From contig NC_081813.1 in NCBI RefSeq assembly GCF_030704535.1, positions 466,501 through 530,500 on the forward strand: a stretch of 64,000 nt of DNA. The letters are read 5' to 3'. Of the stretch, positions 1 through 10,410 are shown piece after piece (the stretch's first letter is position 1; each line of letters starts with the position of its first letter). Position numbers and translations under genes: made by a program. The stretch comes from Vitis vinifera. Its lineage: Eukaryota > Streptophyta > Magnoliopsida > Vitales > Vitaceae. The notes beneath the pieces were generated by a model that was not told where the DNA came from, ran no database searches, and saw nothing but the letters and a program-made list of their open reading frames with translations.

Positions 1-317
1 GGGCCAATGATAGATGGATCGGAGTGAATCTTTGTGCTACTAGGTAATGCAAGTTGATGCTATTGTATTTGTTAAGGAGGTGTGCAGTTGTAAAAATTTA
101 AAATGCACCACACGGGATTTGTTATTAGGTTTACATGGAAAAAAGAGATATTTACTGACCTTTTTCGAGTCTCTCTTAATCCTTCCATATAATTTCATAA
201 GTCTTTTCTATGATGTAGCCTTGATGTATTCTGACATCTGATGTATGGATATCCTTTTTTTTTTTTTCCTTTAGTAATTTTCTATCCTATGCTTGTATTA
301 AGAGTTCTTCTGTACAG
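1..317 (+). other. Intron sequence of the NOC1-like gene
   Basis: No exon was recognised here. The stretch ends in a pyrimidine-rich tract and an AG at 316-317 directly before the exon that reads AVVIDEVDAFLF. The preceding coding block expected from the family (a conserved 'HPNMK' region) is not visible, so it should lie left of the window. Confidence 0.6.
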
Positions 318-3300
318 GCTGTGGTGATTGACGAGGTGGATGCTTTTCTCTTTCGACCTCATTTGGGATTACGAGCAAAATATCATGGTGTATGTCCAAA
401 TCATTTCTACTGCTAACCTATGGAACTTTACTTGGCCCCAGAGTAACCAAAGCCTGTAGCATCATTATATGGCTTGTTACAGTGATGGTTTTGTTTATTA
501 ATTTATTTCAATTTGATCCACATGTGTATTCTTATGCTTTAGTATTTGTAATTTTGGATTTTTTAAAGCCTGTCAAGAAAAAAAAAAAGGATTTTCTTAA
601 AGATTAACATAGTAAAGGCATCCTAGCACAGTGATTAAAGCATTTGGAGAGGTGGGTCATGCCTGAGTTTGTACCTCATTCCCCTTTTCCCTCCCCTCCC
701 CCCAGGGTAAACTTATAGACAATTAGTATGGCATTCTCTGTGGTCCCTCATATGTGGAAAAAGCTGTATAAATGATCTTCTGTAGCAATGGTAACATAAG
801 TTTTAATCCATTAGAGCAATTGAGGCTCCAGGTTTCATCCTTCATTTAAAGTTGTCCAGGAATGCACTTGAACATTTATAAAATAATGCATGTACTAGTG
901 AAAACTATTTGAGATCTTCTAAGTGAACGTGATTTTAATCCCTATTGTTTTGTCATTATTTACTGATCTTGTCACAAAATGAATGGGTTATGCTTTTTGA
1001 TGGATTGCCAAATTTCCATTTATTTCTAAACTACATTTCAGATTGTATGGAATGATGCATTTTCATTCAAATTTCCATGATTTAGATGCACTTGATATGA
1101 CCTGAAAGCCTTATTCATATGATTGCATACAAATGCAGGTTAACTTCTTGAGCCAAATTCGTCTAAGTAATAGAGGAGATGGACCAAAGGTGGCCAAACG
1201 TTTGCTAGATGTATATTTTGCACTCTTTAAGGTATTGATAAAGTTCTATATCTATTTTGTATGATAAGTCTGAACTGACATATTTTCAGTCACACCAAGT
1301 CACTTCTCAAATAACTTCCACATATTTAGACACTAGTTCATCTGTAGTATTCTGTTGAATCCTACTCTGCCTATTTGAAATTCCACTGATGAGATGTTTT
1401 TTCCTCTTCTTTAAAAAATGTATAAATGTACATATTTCAATCTCAGGTACTGATTTCTGAGGCAGGTGGTGATCAAAAGATTGACAAAAGCAGCAAAGCA
1501 GGTGGAAAAACTTCCAGTTCTTTTAAGAATAATAAAGCCAAAGATGCAATGGAGTCTCATGTTGAAATGGATTCACGGCTGCTGTCAGTTCTCCTAACAG
1601 TAAGTATAAATATTTCTTGCTTCTGCTTGAAAAGTTTCTGTATGTAGGCCATTTTAGCTATGCTAAAAAATGATGTTGGCCTTTTTATAGTAACCGATAA
1701 AATAAACGTGCCTAGGTTTTAGGCTTCAAGATCTGTTTTTTCTTTTCTTTACTAGGCAAACAAAGGTTCAAACCGGCTATTTTCACCCAAAAAAAAAAAA
1801 AACCTCCAAAAAACATTAAATCTATAACCTTTTATCCACAATGAAGACTATCTATAAGGCCCAACGATGTAGAATTAGACGTCCCTAGACATGCCCTGGA
1901 TTACTCCAGAAGGGATATAATGAGGGGTTTCCTCCAGTTTTTGATTTGATGTCTCTTCTCCATTAAAGGTTTGGTGGTTATGCTTCTTCCAAATGCACCA
2001 AAATAAGCAAAGGGGGGTGAACTTCCTCCAATTATCCAAACCACTCATCTTCCAACCCAAAAGATGCTCTCTAGTTGACTCCAGAAAGACCCACTGCAGT
2101 CTGAAAATATTCAGCAGTAAAGCCCAAAAATATTTAGACTTCTAGATCTTCTAGTCCACAAGTCAGAGAAATTATGCTAAACTCCGGCTATTTGCACACT
2201 GACTTGAGATTTTAGTTCTTGCTCTCAATCTTCTATTCCTTGGAAAAAAAAAAAACTTCTGATGCATAGATATCTATTGCAGTGTACAAGTGACCAGCTC
2301 TGGACTATAATAATTTATAAAGAATTTATAGAATGCTCTTTGCTATTGTTCCACTAGTCTTGAATCATGATGTAGTTCTCCATGTGGATCTGTATTAGCC
2401 ACACATATTACATAATATTTGGGTTCCTGTAACTCATGATTCATTGAGTAGGAGTTTTATCTTTGAGTGAGTGCATCCTCATCGCCCCTTAAAACTTATA
2501 CTTCCCTTTTCTTGCCATATCCTCAGGGAGTCAACAGAGCATTTCCTTATGTTTCAAGCATTGAGGCTGATGATATTATTGAAGTTCAAACACCAATGCT
2601 CTTTCAACTGGTAAGAAGCAAAGCTTGATGTGAATTTTTTTATATGATAGAAGTGTGAGTAACATTGTTTAGTGTTATTATGTCTTTTTGCTGTTAGATA
2701 TCAAGCTTGTCATTTTTTTTATTTTTTTTATTTTTCATTGTGGCATGTCATTGTTGATATAGAACTTCAAACATGCAGGTTCATTCGAACAACTTCAATA
2801 TAGGAGTTCAAGCATTAATGCTTCTTGACAAGATATCATCCAAAAATCAAATTGTTAGTGACCGGTTTTACCGTGCATTGTATTCAAAACTGCTACTTCC
2901 AGCTGCCATGAATTCTTCCAAGGCAAGTGAATTTGGTTATATTTGTTCAATATCTGTTGCATTGAAAATATGTGATCTGATGCTGTGGGATACTTAGGTA
3001 ATGTGTGGGAGATGACATCTTGGGAGACCCAAGAATGAAATGTCATCATAGTGATTGCATACCAGCACAATGAGAGTCCATGTTAAAGATCACATGAAAT
3101 ATCAAAAAGCTGGTTTATCATAAAAATCATAAAACACCCTTTGTAATCTTTCAGCTTGAGTTAGCATCTTCATAAGTGAAGGTTCAATGCCTTTGTTTGA
3201 TTTTGTAGATTGGGTAGGGCCTTGCTGAGAGTCAAGGTGGTTTTTTGTGTCCTCTCTTTTGAGGCCTTCTTTTAGGTGCTCCTTGTGTATGTCCTATGTA

Positions 3301-6300
3301 TTCTGGTGTATATTTTCCTATCATTAATTTATACATACCTATCCTTACCTATCAAAAGAAAAAAAAAAAAAAATAGAAATGATAAAGCACCTTTGTGTGA
3401 GGGGGCATATAGCCATTTTTATGGTACTGAATGTTAACTAGGTTTAAGTAGTAGACAAGGATTAATCAATATCCAATTCAAGTTTCAGTAGCCCAAATCT
3501 TACTGTCTGATGGCAGGTGTATTCTGCCTTTTTCAGTGGGGGCTGGGTGGAGATGTGTTGTTGGGTGGCAGTTGTGTTAAAGTTTAGTCCCTTGTTTCTT
3601 CTTTTTCTTCTTAGGTCCTATAAGAAAATTTTTTCTGATTACTTTTTTCACTATTGGTTCTTCATGTTGCTCACAGCCAACTTTGCAGGAAAATGTAGGG
3701 CTATGAGATCACTCTTTTGGGTTTTGTGTCAAATTTATTGTGCATAGTTCTGTTCAATTTCCCTCTTTTCTAAGTTGCTAAGGATCCAACTGGTCCCCTT
3801 GCCAAATAGCATGGACAGAGTTGTTTTCTAGTTGGCAGTTGTTCTTTATATGAGCAGTTGTGCTTATGTTTCCCTTTTTTGTAATTTGTGTTATTTTTTC
3901 AGGCAGAAATGTTTATTGGACTACTTTTGAGGGCTATGAAAAATGATGTAAATTTAAAGCGTGTTGCGGCCTTTGCCAAGCGTATATTGCAGGTCAGTAA
4001 CAAAATTCATTTTTCTGTACTTGTCCTTTCCTTGGGTGGGGTATCATCCGACAACTGTATAATATCTGTTGAATGCCTGTGGATTTTGTTAGGTCATCCC
4101 TTCAAGTATTTTCAGGGACAAATTTCCTAAACAACTGCCTGAATGTTGGTTGAATTTTCTTTAACACCACCCCCCCCACCCCCCCCCCCCCCCCACACTT
4201 TTTTTTTTTAAAAAAAATTTCGTTTTGCTTTCATGGACATGAAGTTAATTTACATTTTGAATTCTGGATTTTATTCTTATATATCTTGTTTGATTGCTTG
4301 GAAGATTGAGGAAAGACAAATTTTAGTAACAAAACAGGGTGTTAGTAATTTTCCTTGTGTGATGTTAACCTTTGCCTATGTTTGAAGTGTTTTGGAAGTG
4401 TGAATTGTATTGAAGAGGAGCATTATGAGGCAGTTTTGGTTCAAGAAAGTCTCTGTAGTAGTAGATGATTATGTTTCAATCCCCCTTTTCACACTTCATC
4501 AAGGATTGACTTGTTAAATATCAACAGATGGCACTTCAGCAGCCTCCGCAATATGCCTGTGGATGCTTATTTCTGCTTTCTGAAGTTCTTAGAGCTAGGC
4601 CACCCCTATGGTAAGGCTGACTTACTTTAAATATGCTCTAGTGTGGTTTAATTTATAAATCCATTGTTTCTGATAAATGATTTATTCTTACTATGCAGGA
4701 ACGCAGTGCTTCAGAACGAGTCAGTTGATGACGAGCTTGAACATTTTGAAGACATTGTAGAAGAGACTGAGAATGAACCCAGCACTGTAAAAGAAACTGA
4801 GGATAAAGGGAACACTGTATTGGAGAAACGAGAAAGTACTAGGGAATTAATTAATAGTAGTGAAAACATGAAATCTGATGGTGACTCCTCAGAGGATGAA
4901 GATGACTCTCCAGCCTCTGATTTGGAATCTGATGTTTCTGATGAAGGAGAAGACTTGCTCATAGAAAATGATTTGGAAAATCTCCAAGAATCCAAAACAT
5001 TTTCTGATCATAATGGGAACCAATCTCAAGTCTCTGTTACAAAGCCTCGTCTGCCTGGAGGCTATGATCCAAGGCACCGGGAACCTTCTTACTGGTAGAT
5101 TTCCCTTCTTATCATTTCTTAGCTTCATATATCAGGAAAAGATTTTTTTTTTTTTTTTTTAAAGCATACTTTTTCTGAGATTGTTGTGCTGCATTTGGTT
5201 GTGTTGCTTGCACCAAATATGCCAGGGGGCTAGAGGCATTGTAACTTGCTTCGGACTTAAAATAAGCCAATAAAATTAGCAAATGGATTTATTACTACAG
5301 TAAATATATTATCATTATATACTAAACCATAGTTTCTTCTTTATTGAGAAGTTGAAACCATTGCATTGCAGGGCAGATTGAATTGGTTTTCTTTTTCATT
5401 TCTTTTTTTTTCCCCTTTATTTTGCTTAGCATCAACTTTACTTTCTTTCATCACCATGCTTAATTTATTTTCTAAGCGCGGGTGCTTTGGCTCTTTTTAT
5501 CTGTTCTATGAACCAACAGCAATGCAGATCGTGTGAGCTGGTGGGAGCTGACGGTACTTGCATCACATGTGCATCCATCTGTTGCTACCATGGCTAGGAC
5601 AATCCTTTCTGGAGCCAACATAGTCTACAATGGAAATCCATTAAATGACCTATCACTTAGTGCTTTTCTGGACAAGTTAATGGAGAAGAAACCAAAGGCA
5701 AGCACATGGCATGGTGGTTCTACAATTGAACCTGCCAAGAAGGTTAGTTTAGTTATCTAACTTCTTTTATATAGCTACTATTTTTCCCTAGGCTTCCTAC
5801 TATCTTGCTGTCATAATATTTCTTTTAAGTTGCTTTTTTCTTTGTCCTTTTTTCCAGCTGGACATGAATCATCATCTGATTGGAGCGGAGATTCTCTCAT
5901 TGGCTGAAATGGATGTACCCCCAGAAGATCTTGTTTTCCACAAGTTCTATGCAAATAAAGTGACCTCCTCAAAGAAGCCAAAGAAGAAAAAGAAGAAAGG
6001 GGCAGAGGATGAGGCAGCTGAAGAGTTTCTTGATGCCGATGGTAGTAATGGGAGTGATGATGAACAGGTTGAGGTGGATGGTGGCGACGAGAGTGATAAT
6101 GAAGAGATTGAGAACATGTTGGACACAGCTGATCCTTCTCTGGAATCAAATAGTGATTATGATTATGATGATTTGGACCAAGTTGCGGGTGATGATGATG
6201 ATGACTTAGTGGGGAATGTCAGTGACGCTGAGATGGACATCCCTCCAGACATGGCTGAGGGGGAAGATGATGAAGACTTGGTTGGTAATGACAACAATGG

Positions 6301-6541
6301 TGAAAATAGCGAAGATGATATTGATTTTGGGGATGCAAGTGATGATGGTAATCAACTCAACAGTAAGAAAAGAAAACAAAGGAAGTCTGGTGGGAAGACT
6401 GGAAAGTCCCCTTTTGCCAGCCTTGAAGATTATGAGCATCTGTTAAATGAAGAAACTCCTGCAGACAAGAAGCCCAAATCAAGAAAAAGATCTACAGAAA
6501 AGAAGTCCAAGTCGCGGAAGAAGAGAAAATCAACCAGTTGA
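318..6541 (+). CDS. SWA2: NOC1/Mak21/CEBPZ-family ribosome biogenesis protein (SLOW WALKER2-like), 5' part missing
   Basis: Ten exons can be joined in one open frame: 318-389, 1139-1231, 1447-1599, 2527-2610, 2779-2922, 3903-3992, 4528-4610, 4699-5094, 5520-5742 and 5858-6541 (TGA). They give 673 C-terminal residues; the N-terminal part lies left of the window. The frame contains the CBF/Mak21 domain (VDAFLFRPHLGLRAKYH, FLSQIRLSNRGDGPKVAKR, GVNRAFPYVSSIEADDI, QPPQYACGCLFLLSEVL) and the family block GGYDPRHREPSYCNADRVSW. The tail is highly acidic (runs of D and E) and ends in lysine- and arginine-rich stretches that look like nucleolar targeting signals. NOC1/Mak21 proteins bind NOC2 and move pre-60S ribosomes through the nucleolus; plant SWA2 is needed for gametophyte divisions (family knowledge). 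The intron after 2922 has a GC donor. The last exon carries several long out-of-frame shadow ORFs. Identity is secure; the exact start of the first visible exon is inferred from the frame. Confidence 0.95.
1770..2140 (-). mobile_element. L1-type LINE fragment (reverse transcriptase C-terminal region), antisense in a NOC1 intron
   Basis: The minus strand at 2060-1875 reads an open stretch with PLCLFWCIWKKHNHQTFNGEE. This matches the zf-RVT end of plant L1 LINE polyproteins, where a 'PLCLxWxIWxxRNxRxFE' pattern is typical. The fragment is in the intron between exons 1447-1599 and 2527-2610 and is antisense to the host gene. It lacks the endonuclease and most of the reverse transcriptase, so it is a short truncated relic. 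Borders are approximate. Confidence 0.6.
3181..3375 (+). mobile_element. 3' end of an L1-type LINE with A-tail, in a NOC1 intron
   Basis: A 190-bp block ends in TACCTATCAAAAG followed by about 14 A residues. The text before it (a GATTGGGTAGGGCC block, then T-rich words and a tail ending in TATC plus A) resembles the 3' untranslated end of plant L1 LINEs. It is a 5'-truncated insertion in sense orientation, inside the GC-AG intron of the NOC1-like gene. I could not define a target-site duplication. Confidence 0.5.
4165..4218 (+). repeat. Homopolymer block: long C runs, then T run, then A run
   Basis: An A/C-rich start leads to an 8-base C run, a single A and a 16-base C run, then CACAC, about 11 T and about 8 A. 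It sits in an intron of the NOC1-like gene. The opposite strand is a long G run that could form quadruplex structure. Exact run lengths may be affected by sequencing. Confidence 0.85.
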
Positions 6542-7173
6542 GTTCCATTCCATAACTTTCCCAAGCCGCCATCCCACAGGATTGCAGTTGTTGCTGAAGT
6601 CTTCCAGATTCAAGTTTTCAATTTTGATTAATTACCACCCACATAACATGGGTCAAAAGTCAGTGGTCTAGGCCTCTCATAGTTCTTAAAATATCGCCTC
6701 TGAGTTATATTTGTTCCATTGCTACAATGTATGATAGCGTATCAGTTTTTATAATTTAGTTGATTAATCTTATCAATCTCCATGATTTAGGCACATTTCT
6801 CTGTTTCCTTCGTTTCGGTTTTTAGGGCAGTGTTGCCCAATTCCTATAGGGCTATTATTTGAATGCAGAGAATGGGTAACAATCCCTTCACTTTTAAGCC
6901 ATTCTGATCCAAAAATTAAAGTGGACCTGAACTAAAACCCTAACACGCTCAACATGAAGAATAATTGGTAGTTTAACAAACTTGGAAAGATCACTACATT
7001 TACCCTCTTTAAGAATCTACACATTGGCACATTTGCAAGCTAGGCTTGACTACATTTCCCCAACCAGACCAAAGGAGCCTTCCACTACACCTTGGCATAC
7101 AACCCGCCACAACCCACAATCCCAACATCTACCCAATATTACCAAACACAAAATGCAGATTCATCCTCCTCCT
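6542..7173. other. Shared 3' region between convergent NOC1-like and class III sHSP genes
   Basis: No coding frame of interest. This spacer should hold both 3' untranslated regions. A 163-codon plus-strand frame starting at 6982 runs antisense through the sHSP exon and looks like a shadow ORF. Confidence 0.6.
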
Positions 7174-7751
7174 CTATGCTATGTTAACCTCAACTGTCTT
7201 GGACTTTGGAGGAGGAGGATGCTTCTCTATGACCACAGTCAAAACCCCATTCTCACATTTGGCACTGATTGCGGAGGTGTTGGCATTTTCCGGCAGCCGG
7301 AACTTCCTCATCAGCTTCTGGGGAGCCTTCCTTTCAAGCCTTACGTATTTGCACCCTTCCTCCTCCCCATCCTCTCTCTTCCTCTTCCCATGGCTTCTGA
7401 TTACCAGAGTATTGTCATCTTCAACAGTCACCTACAACAAATTCAATCAAATCCAGTGAGGATTGAAGATTGAGGATTAAAAACGAATGATGATTTAAAC
7501 CTCAAAACTCAAAGCTTTTAGCATACCTGGATATCAGATTTGCAGAGTCCAGGGACGTCCATGTAGAAAAGGTACTCTTTGGGAGTGTCCATGATGTCTG
7601 TAGGAATGGTGGAGAGGCCCTTGTGTTCATGGGTGTGGTGTGATCTTGAAGGAAATGCGAATTTATCAATGGCTTCTGGGAAATTGAGGAGCTGGCTCAC
7701 AGTAGCGGCCAAGTCCCCATTCAACACATCCAGATCTGCCACTGGGCTCAT
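7174..7751 (-). CDS. Class III small heat shock protein (HSP17.4-CIII-like)
   Basis: Two exons on the minus strand: 7751-7527 and 7431-7174, with a GT-AG intron. They encode 160 residues. The start chosen is the ATG at 7751 ([12 protein letters not shown]); the open frame extends upstream only through a GTG, not an ATG. Motifs include [20 protein letters not shown] before the alpha-crystallin domain, then [16 protein letters not shown], the basic KRKRED insert, [21 protein letters not shown], and GVLTVVIEK near the C-terminus. PKEYxFYxDxPGxxKSDIQ and the KRKRxD segment are typical of the plant class III (once called nuclear) group. It acts as an ATP-independent holdase that keeps heat-denatured proteins refoldable. 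Class III genes characteristically have one intron at this position. Heat shock elements lie 140-200 bp upstream of the ATG. Confidence 0.95.
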
Positions 7752-7875
7752 CCTCTGAGTTTCAGAAATCACTATTAAGGCTCTGCGTCACAATTGAAAC
7801 AGCTCAAGCGACCAAATGAGAGAAAATGTAGATGAAAACAGTTGATTCCAGAGAAAATGGGTGGGAAGTTGGGAA

Positions 7876-7947
7876 TTTAAAGCGCGACAGTGGAAGCTTC
7901 GGGAGAGGAATGGGGTGTGTTCTGCGACACGCCGGAAGCATCCAGAA
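7876..7947 (-). promoter_or_regulatory. Heat shock elements and TATA-like box of the class III sHSP gene
   Basis: GAAGCTTC at 7893-7900 is a perfect inverted GAAnnTTC pair. GAAGCATCCAGAA at 7935-7947 is a three-unit heat shock element with one mismatch in the middle unit. Reading toward the gene, the sequence then passes a TTTAAAT TATA-like box at about 7875-7881, roughly 125 bp before the ATG at 7751. Element, spacing and order fit heat shock factor control. The TATA box is weak. Confidence 0.7.
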
Positions 7948-8083
7948 GAATCACGAGCATCTTCAAGATATTGTTGGACGCGTGTCTCCATATGAGACCT
8001 TGATATGTATATACGTGGAATCTTGATATGCATATACGTGGCCCTGGTCAATAATGAGAAAGTCCTAGAGCAAACCATCTTAA

Positions 8084-8118
<35 letters not shown>
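8084..8118. repeat. (AT)n microsatellite
   Basis: About 14 uninterrupted AT units, flanked by ATATT and TTATATTTAAG that extend the self-complementary stretch into a hairpin-capable palindrome. It lies about 330 bp upstream of the sHSP start codon. Confidence 0.9.
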
Positions 8119-8121
<3 letters not shown>

Positions 8122-8309
8122 TTAAGAGAAGGTTGGATATTAAAGCCCATTAAATCTTTCCAAATAAACTTTGGGTTAAAGCTTGGCGGTGGCTACAATT
8201 TTTTTGGGCTAAAGCCTGCTCAAAATTTTTTGGACTAGGCTCAAGCTATAGCATTTTATGAGCTTGGCCCGAATTCTAGGCCCCAAGGTTTTGCACTATG
8301 CCATGGTAG

Positions 8310-8819
8310 GATTGACAATGGGCCGGGTTTTTCAGGTGCCCACTCTAACCCTAATGGGACAAGTTTCAATTTTAACTAAACGAGTTTGGGATGAGTTTGA
8401 AATTTTTTTAAAAACTTGAGTCGGGTTCGGTTATTGTCTTGTCCCGCCCTGCCTCATTCCGATTATATATAAAATTAATTTAATTTAATTTTTATTTTAT
8501 TATAATAATATAATAAAATATTTTTAATAAAATAAATTATAAAAAATATAATAATTTAATTATTTATAAAATATATTTATTTTAATGTAATTAAAAATTT
8601 TAAAACTAATTTTAAAAAAAAAAAAATTTAAAAGTTAAACGGGACGGAGTAGGACAGGTATGAGAATTTCTCATACCTGCCCCATCTCATCGCACCCTAC
8701 CTTGTCTTGTCCTGTTTTATTTTTTAAATGAGAGAGTGATGAGAATTGTTTTAAATAAACATGGTGGGGTTGGGATGGGGACGACATATCTCGAATCCAT
8801 CCTGTTGCCATCTCTAATC
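8310..8819. mobile_element. MITE-like element with imperfect terminal inverted repeats and G/C-rich subterminal words
   Basis: The left end (GATTGACAATGGGCCGGG) and the reverse complement of the right end (GATTAGAGATGGCAACAGG) are alike. Inside the ends lie GGGTTCGG / CCCGCCCTGCC and GGGACGGAGTAGGACAGG / CCTGCCCC words around a very AT-rich core. This layout is common in non-autonomous plant DNA elements. No transposase was seen. Borders are approximate and no target-site duplication was established. Confidence 0.5.
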
Positions 8820-8964
8820 ATAGATAGGGCTCCAAGTGGAGAAAATATAGCACAACACGACCGAAACCCTCCTCTTCATCCGAGCCCATTGATAGTTCGA
8901 TTTTCTCTTGGGCAGGTTGGACCGCCGGAAGTACTTACCTAATTGTATATTTGATTTGAGAAAA

Positions 8965-10410
8965 TTGAAGAAGAAAAATGATATTTGATATGTCATATGG
9001 ATGGACTAAAAAGATTCTTGTGTAGACAACTAGCAAATGGTAATGGAATTACCTTATCCGATTGACTCATTGCTCTACTTGGTGTTCTTTATCCAATCCC
9101 CTTTAGTGCAAGTACTTGTTACGTGGCAATAACTTTCTACTTGTTCCCTCATCGTTATCACCACATTGATTTAATGGTGTTGTCCTATTATATACTTGTA
9201 AAACATAACGTAAGATAATACTTATTTGGAGAAGACCAATCATATAAAATTATTTACGTCAATAAAGAACTCAAAAACCATTACTTTTTATCGTCTATTA
9301 TATGATCATTATTTATTGATATGACTTTTTTTTGCATTTTATTATTTTTTGAAAAACATGATGTCTAATGAGTATAAATAAAACTTTTATAACATTGATT
9401 GTACAATTCATGAACCAATTTTAAGACTCATGATTTGAATAAATTGACTAATATTGATTTGAAGAGTATCTAATATCAACAAAGAGATGGTTAAAAAGAT
9501 GAAAAAGACTATGAATTGATGAGCTTGCAAGTTCTTGACTAATGTATAATGAACATATAACATGACATCACGGGAATTCACCACCTAATGCCACATTCTT
9601 CCTCTAAGACTATTAAAGCTTACAACCTTATTTTATAATTAGAATCAAATCAATCATTGTTGTGTTTACTTGATACTAGGGTACTATCTTATCCAATTGA
9701 CTAATTACCCTCAATGATGTTCTTATCTAAGTGAAAATTGAAGTAGAAAAATGATACTCAACATCATATGTTATATGGATGGATTAGAAAAATTCTTGCT
9801 AAGTACCCAAGTGACTAATCAATACCCTACCCAATTGATTAATTAGTACCTTACATCGTATCCTTTCTTCAAAACCATTTAGCACAAGTAGTTATTGCGT
9901 GACATTCACTTGTTGCCTTATCAATCTCACCTCAATGATTTAATGAAATTTCCTTAGTGATATCACCTCAATGATTTGATTAAATTATCCTATCATATAC
10001 AAACACAAACAAAATATAGAATAACACATGTTAAGAAAAAAAGGAATTAAAAAACCATTACTTTTTATCATGAGATTATTCACCGTCAATATGATTTTCC
10101 TTTTTTTTTCAATACTACATCGTGCATATTGAGAATTGGCCAAAATTTTAATGATATTTAACATCATATTTTATGAACCTATCATATGGATCATCTGAAT
10201 AATTCACCTCTCAATTCATTTGTGGCACTTAAAATATACATTTTTACCACATGGTTCCCCTACAACCTTGTAAAAAGCCCATCACATGGCATCATGGGAT
10301 TGCCTGCCTAAGATCACATGGTTCCCCTACAACTACTAGAGCTTTGGACCTTACTCTGTGAAGATTAAATTAGAATTAAATCAATCATTTATCATTCACT
10401 TGATACTATA
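8965..10410. repeat. Old tandem duplication of a ~0.75-kb spacer segment (two diverged copies)
   Basis: Copy 1 spans about 8965-9680 and copy 2 about 9745-10410. Shared landmarks in the same order are a CATATGGATGGA block followed by ATTCTTG, GTGCAAGTACTTGTT versus GCACAAGTAGTTATT, TTGATTTAATGGTG versus TGATTTAATGAAA, ACCATTACTTTTTATC in both, and the end block AATCAAATCAATCATT...ACTTGATACTA. No coding frame is seen in either copy. Within copy 2, ATGGTTCCCCTACAAC occurs twice, near 10250 and 10319. Confidence 0.65.

Noticed and set aside
6982-7473. 163-codon plus-strand frame
   Set aside because: Antisense to exon 2 of the class III sHSP gene and its 3' flank.
7752-7772. Seven extra N-terminal residues for the sHSP
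   Set aside because: The upstream in-frame codon is GTG, not ATG; the ATG at 7751 matches the family start.
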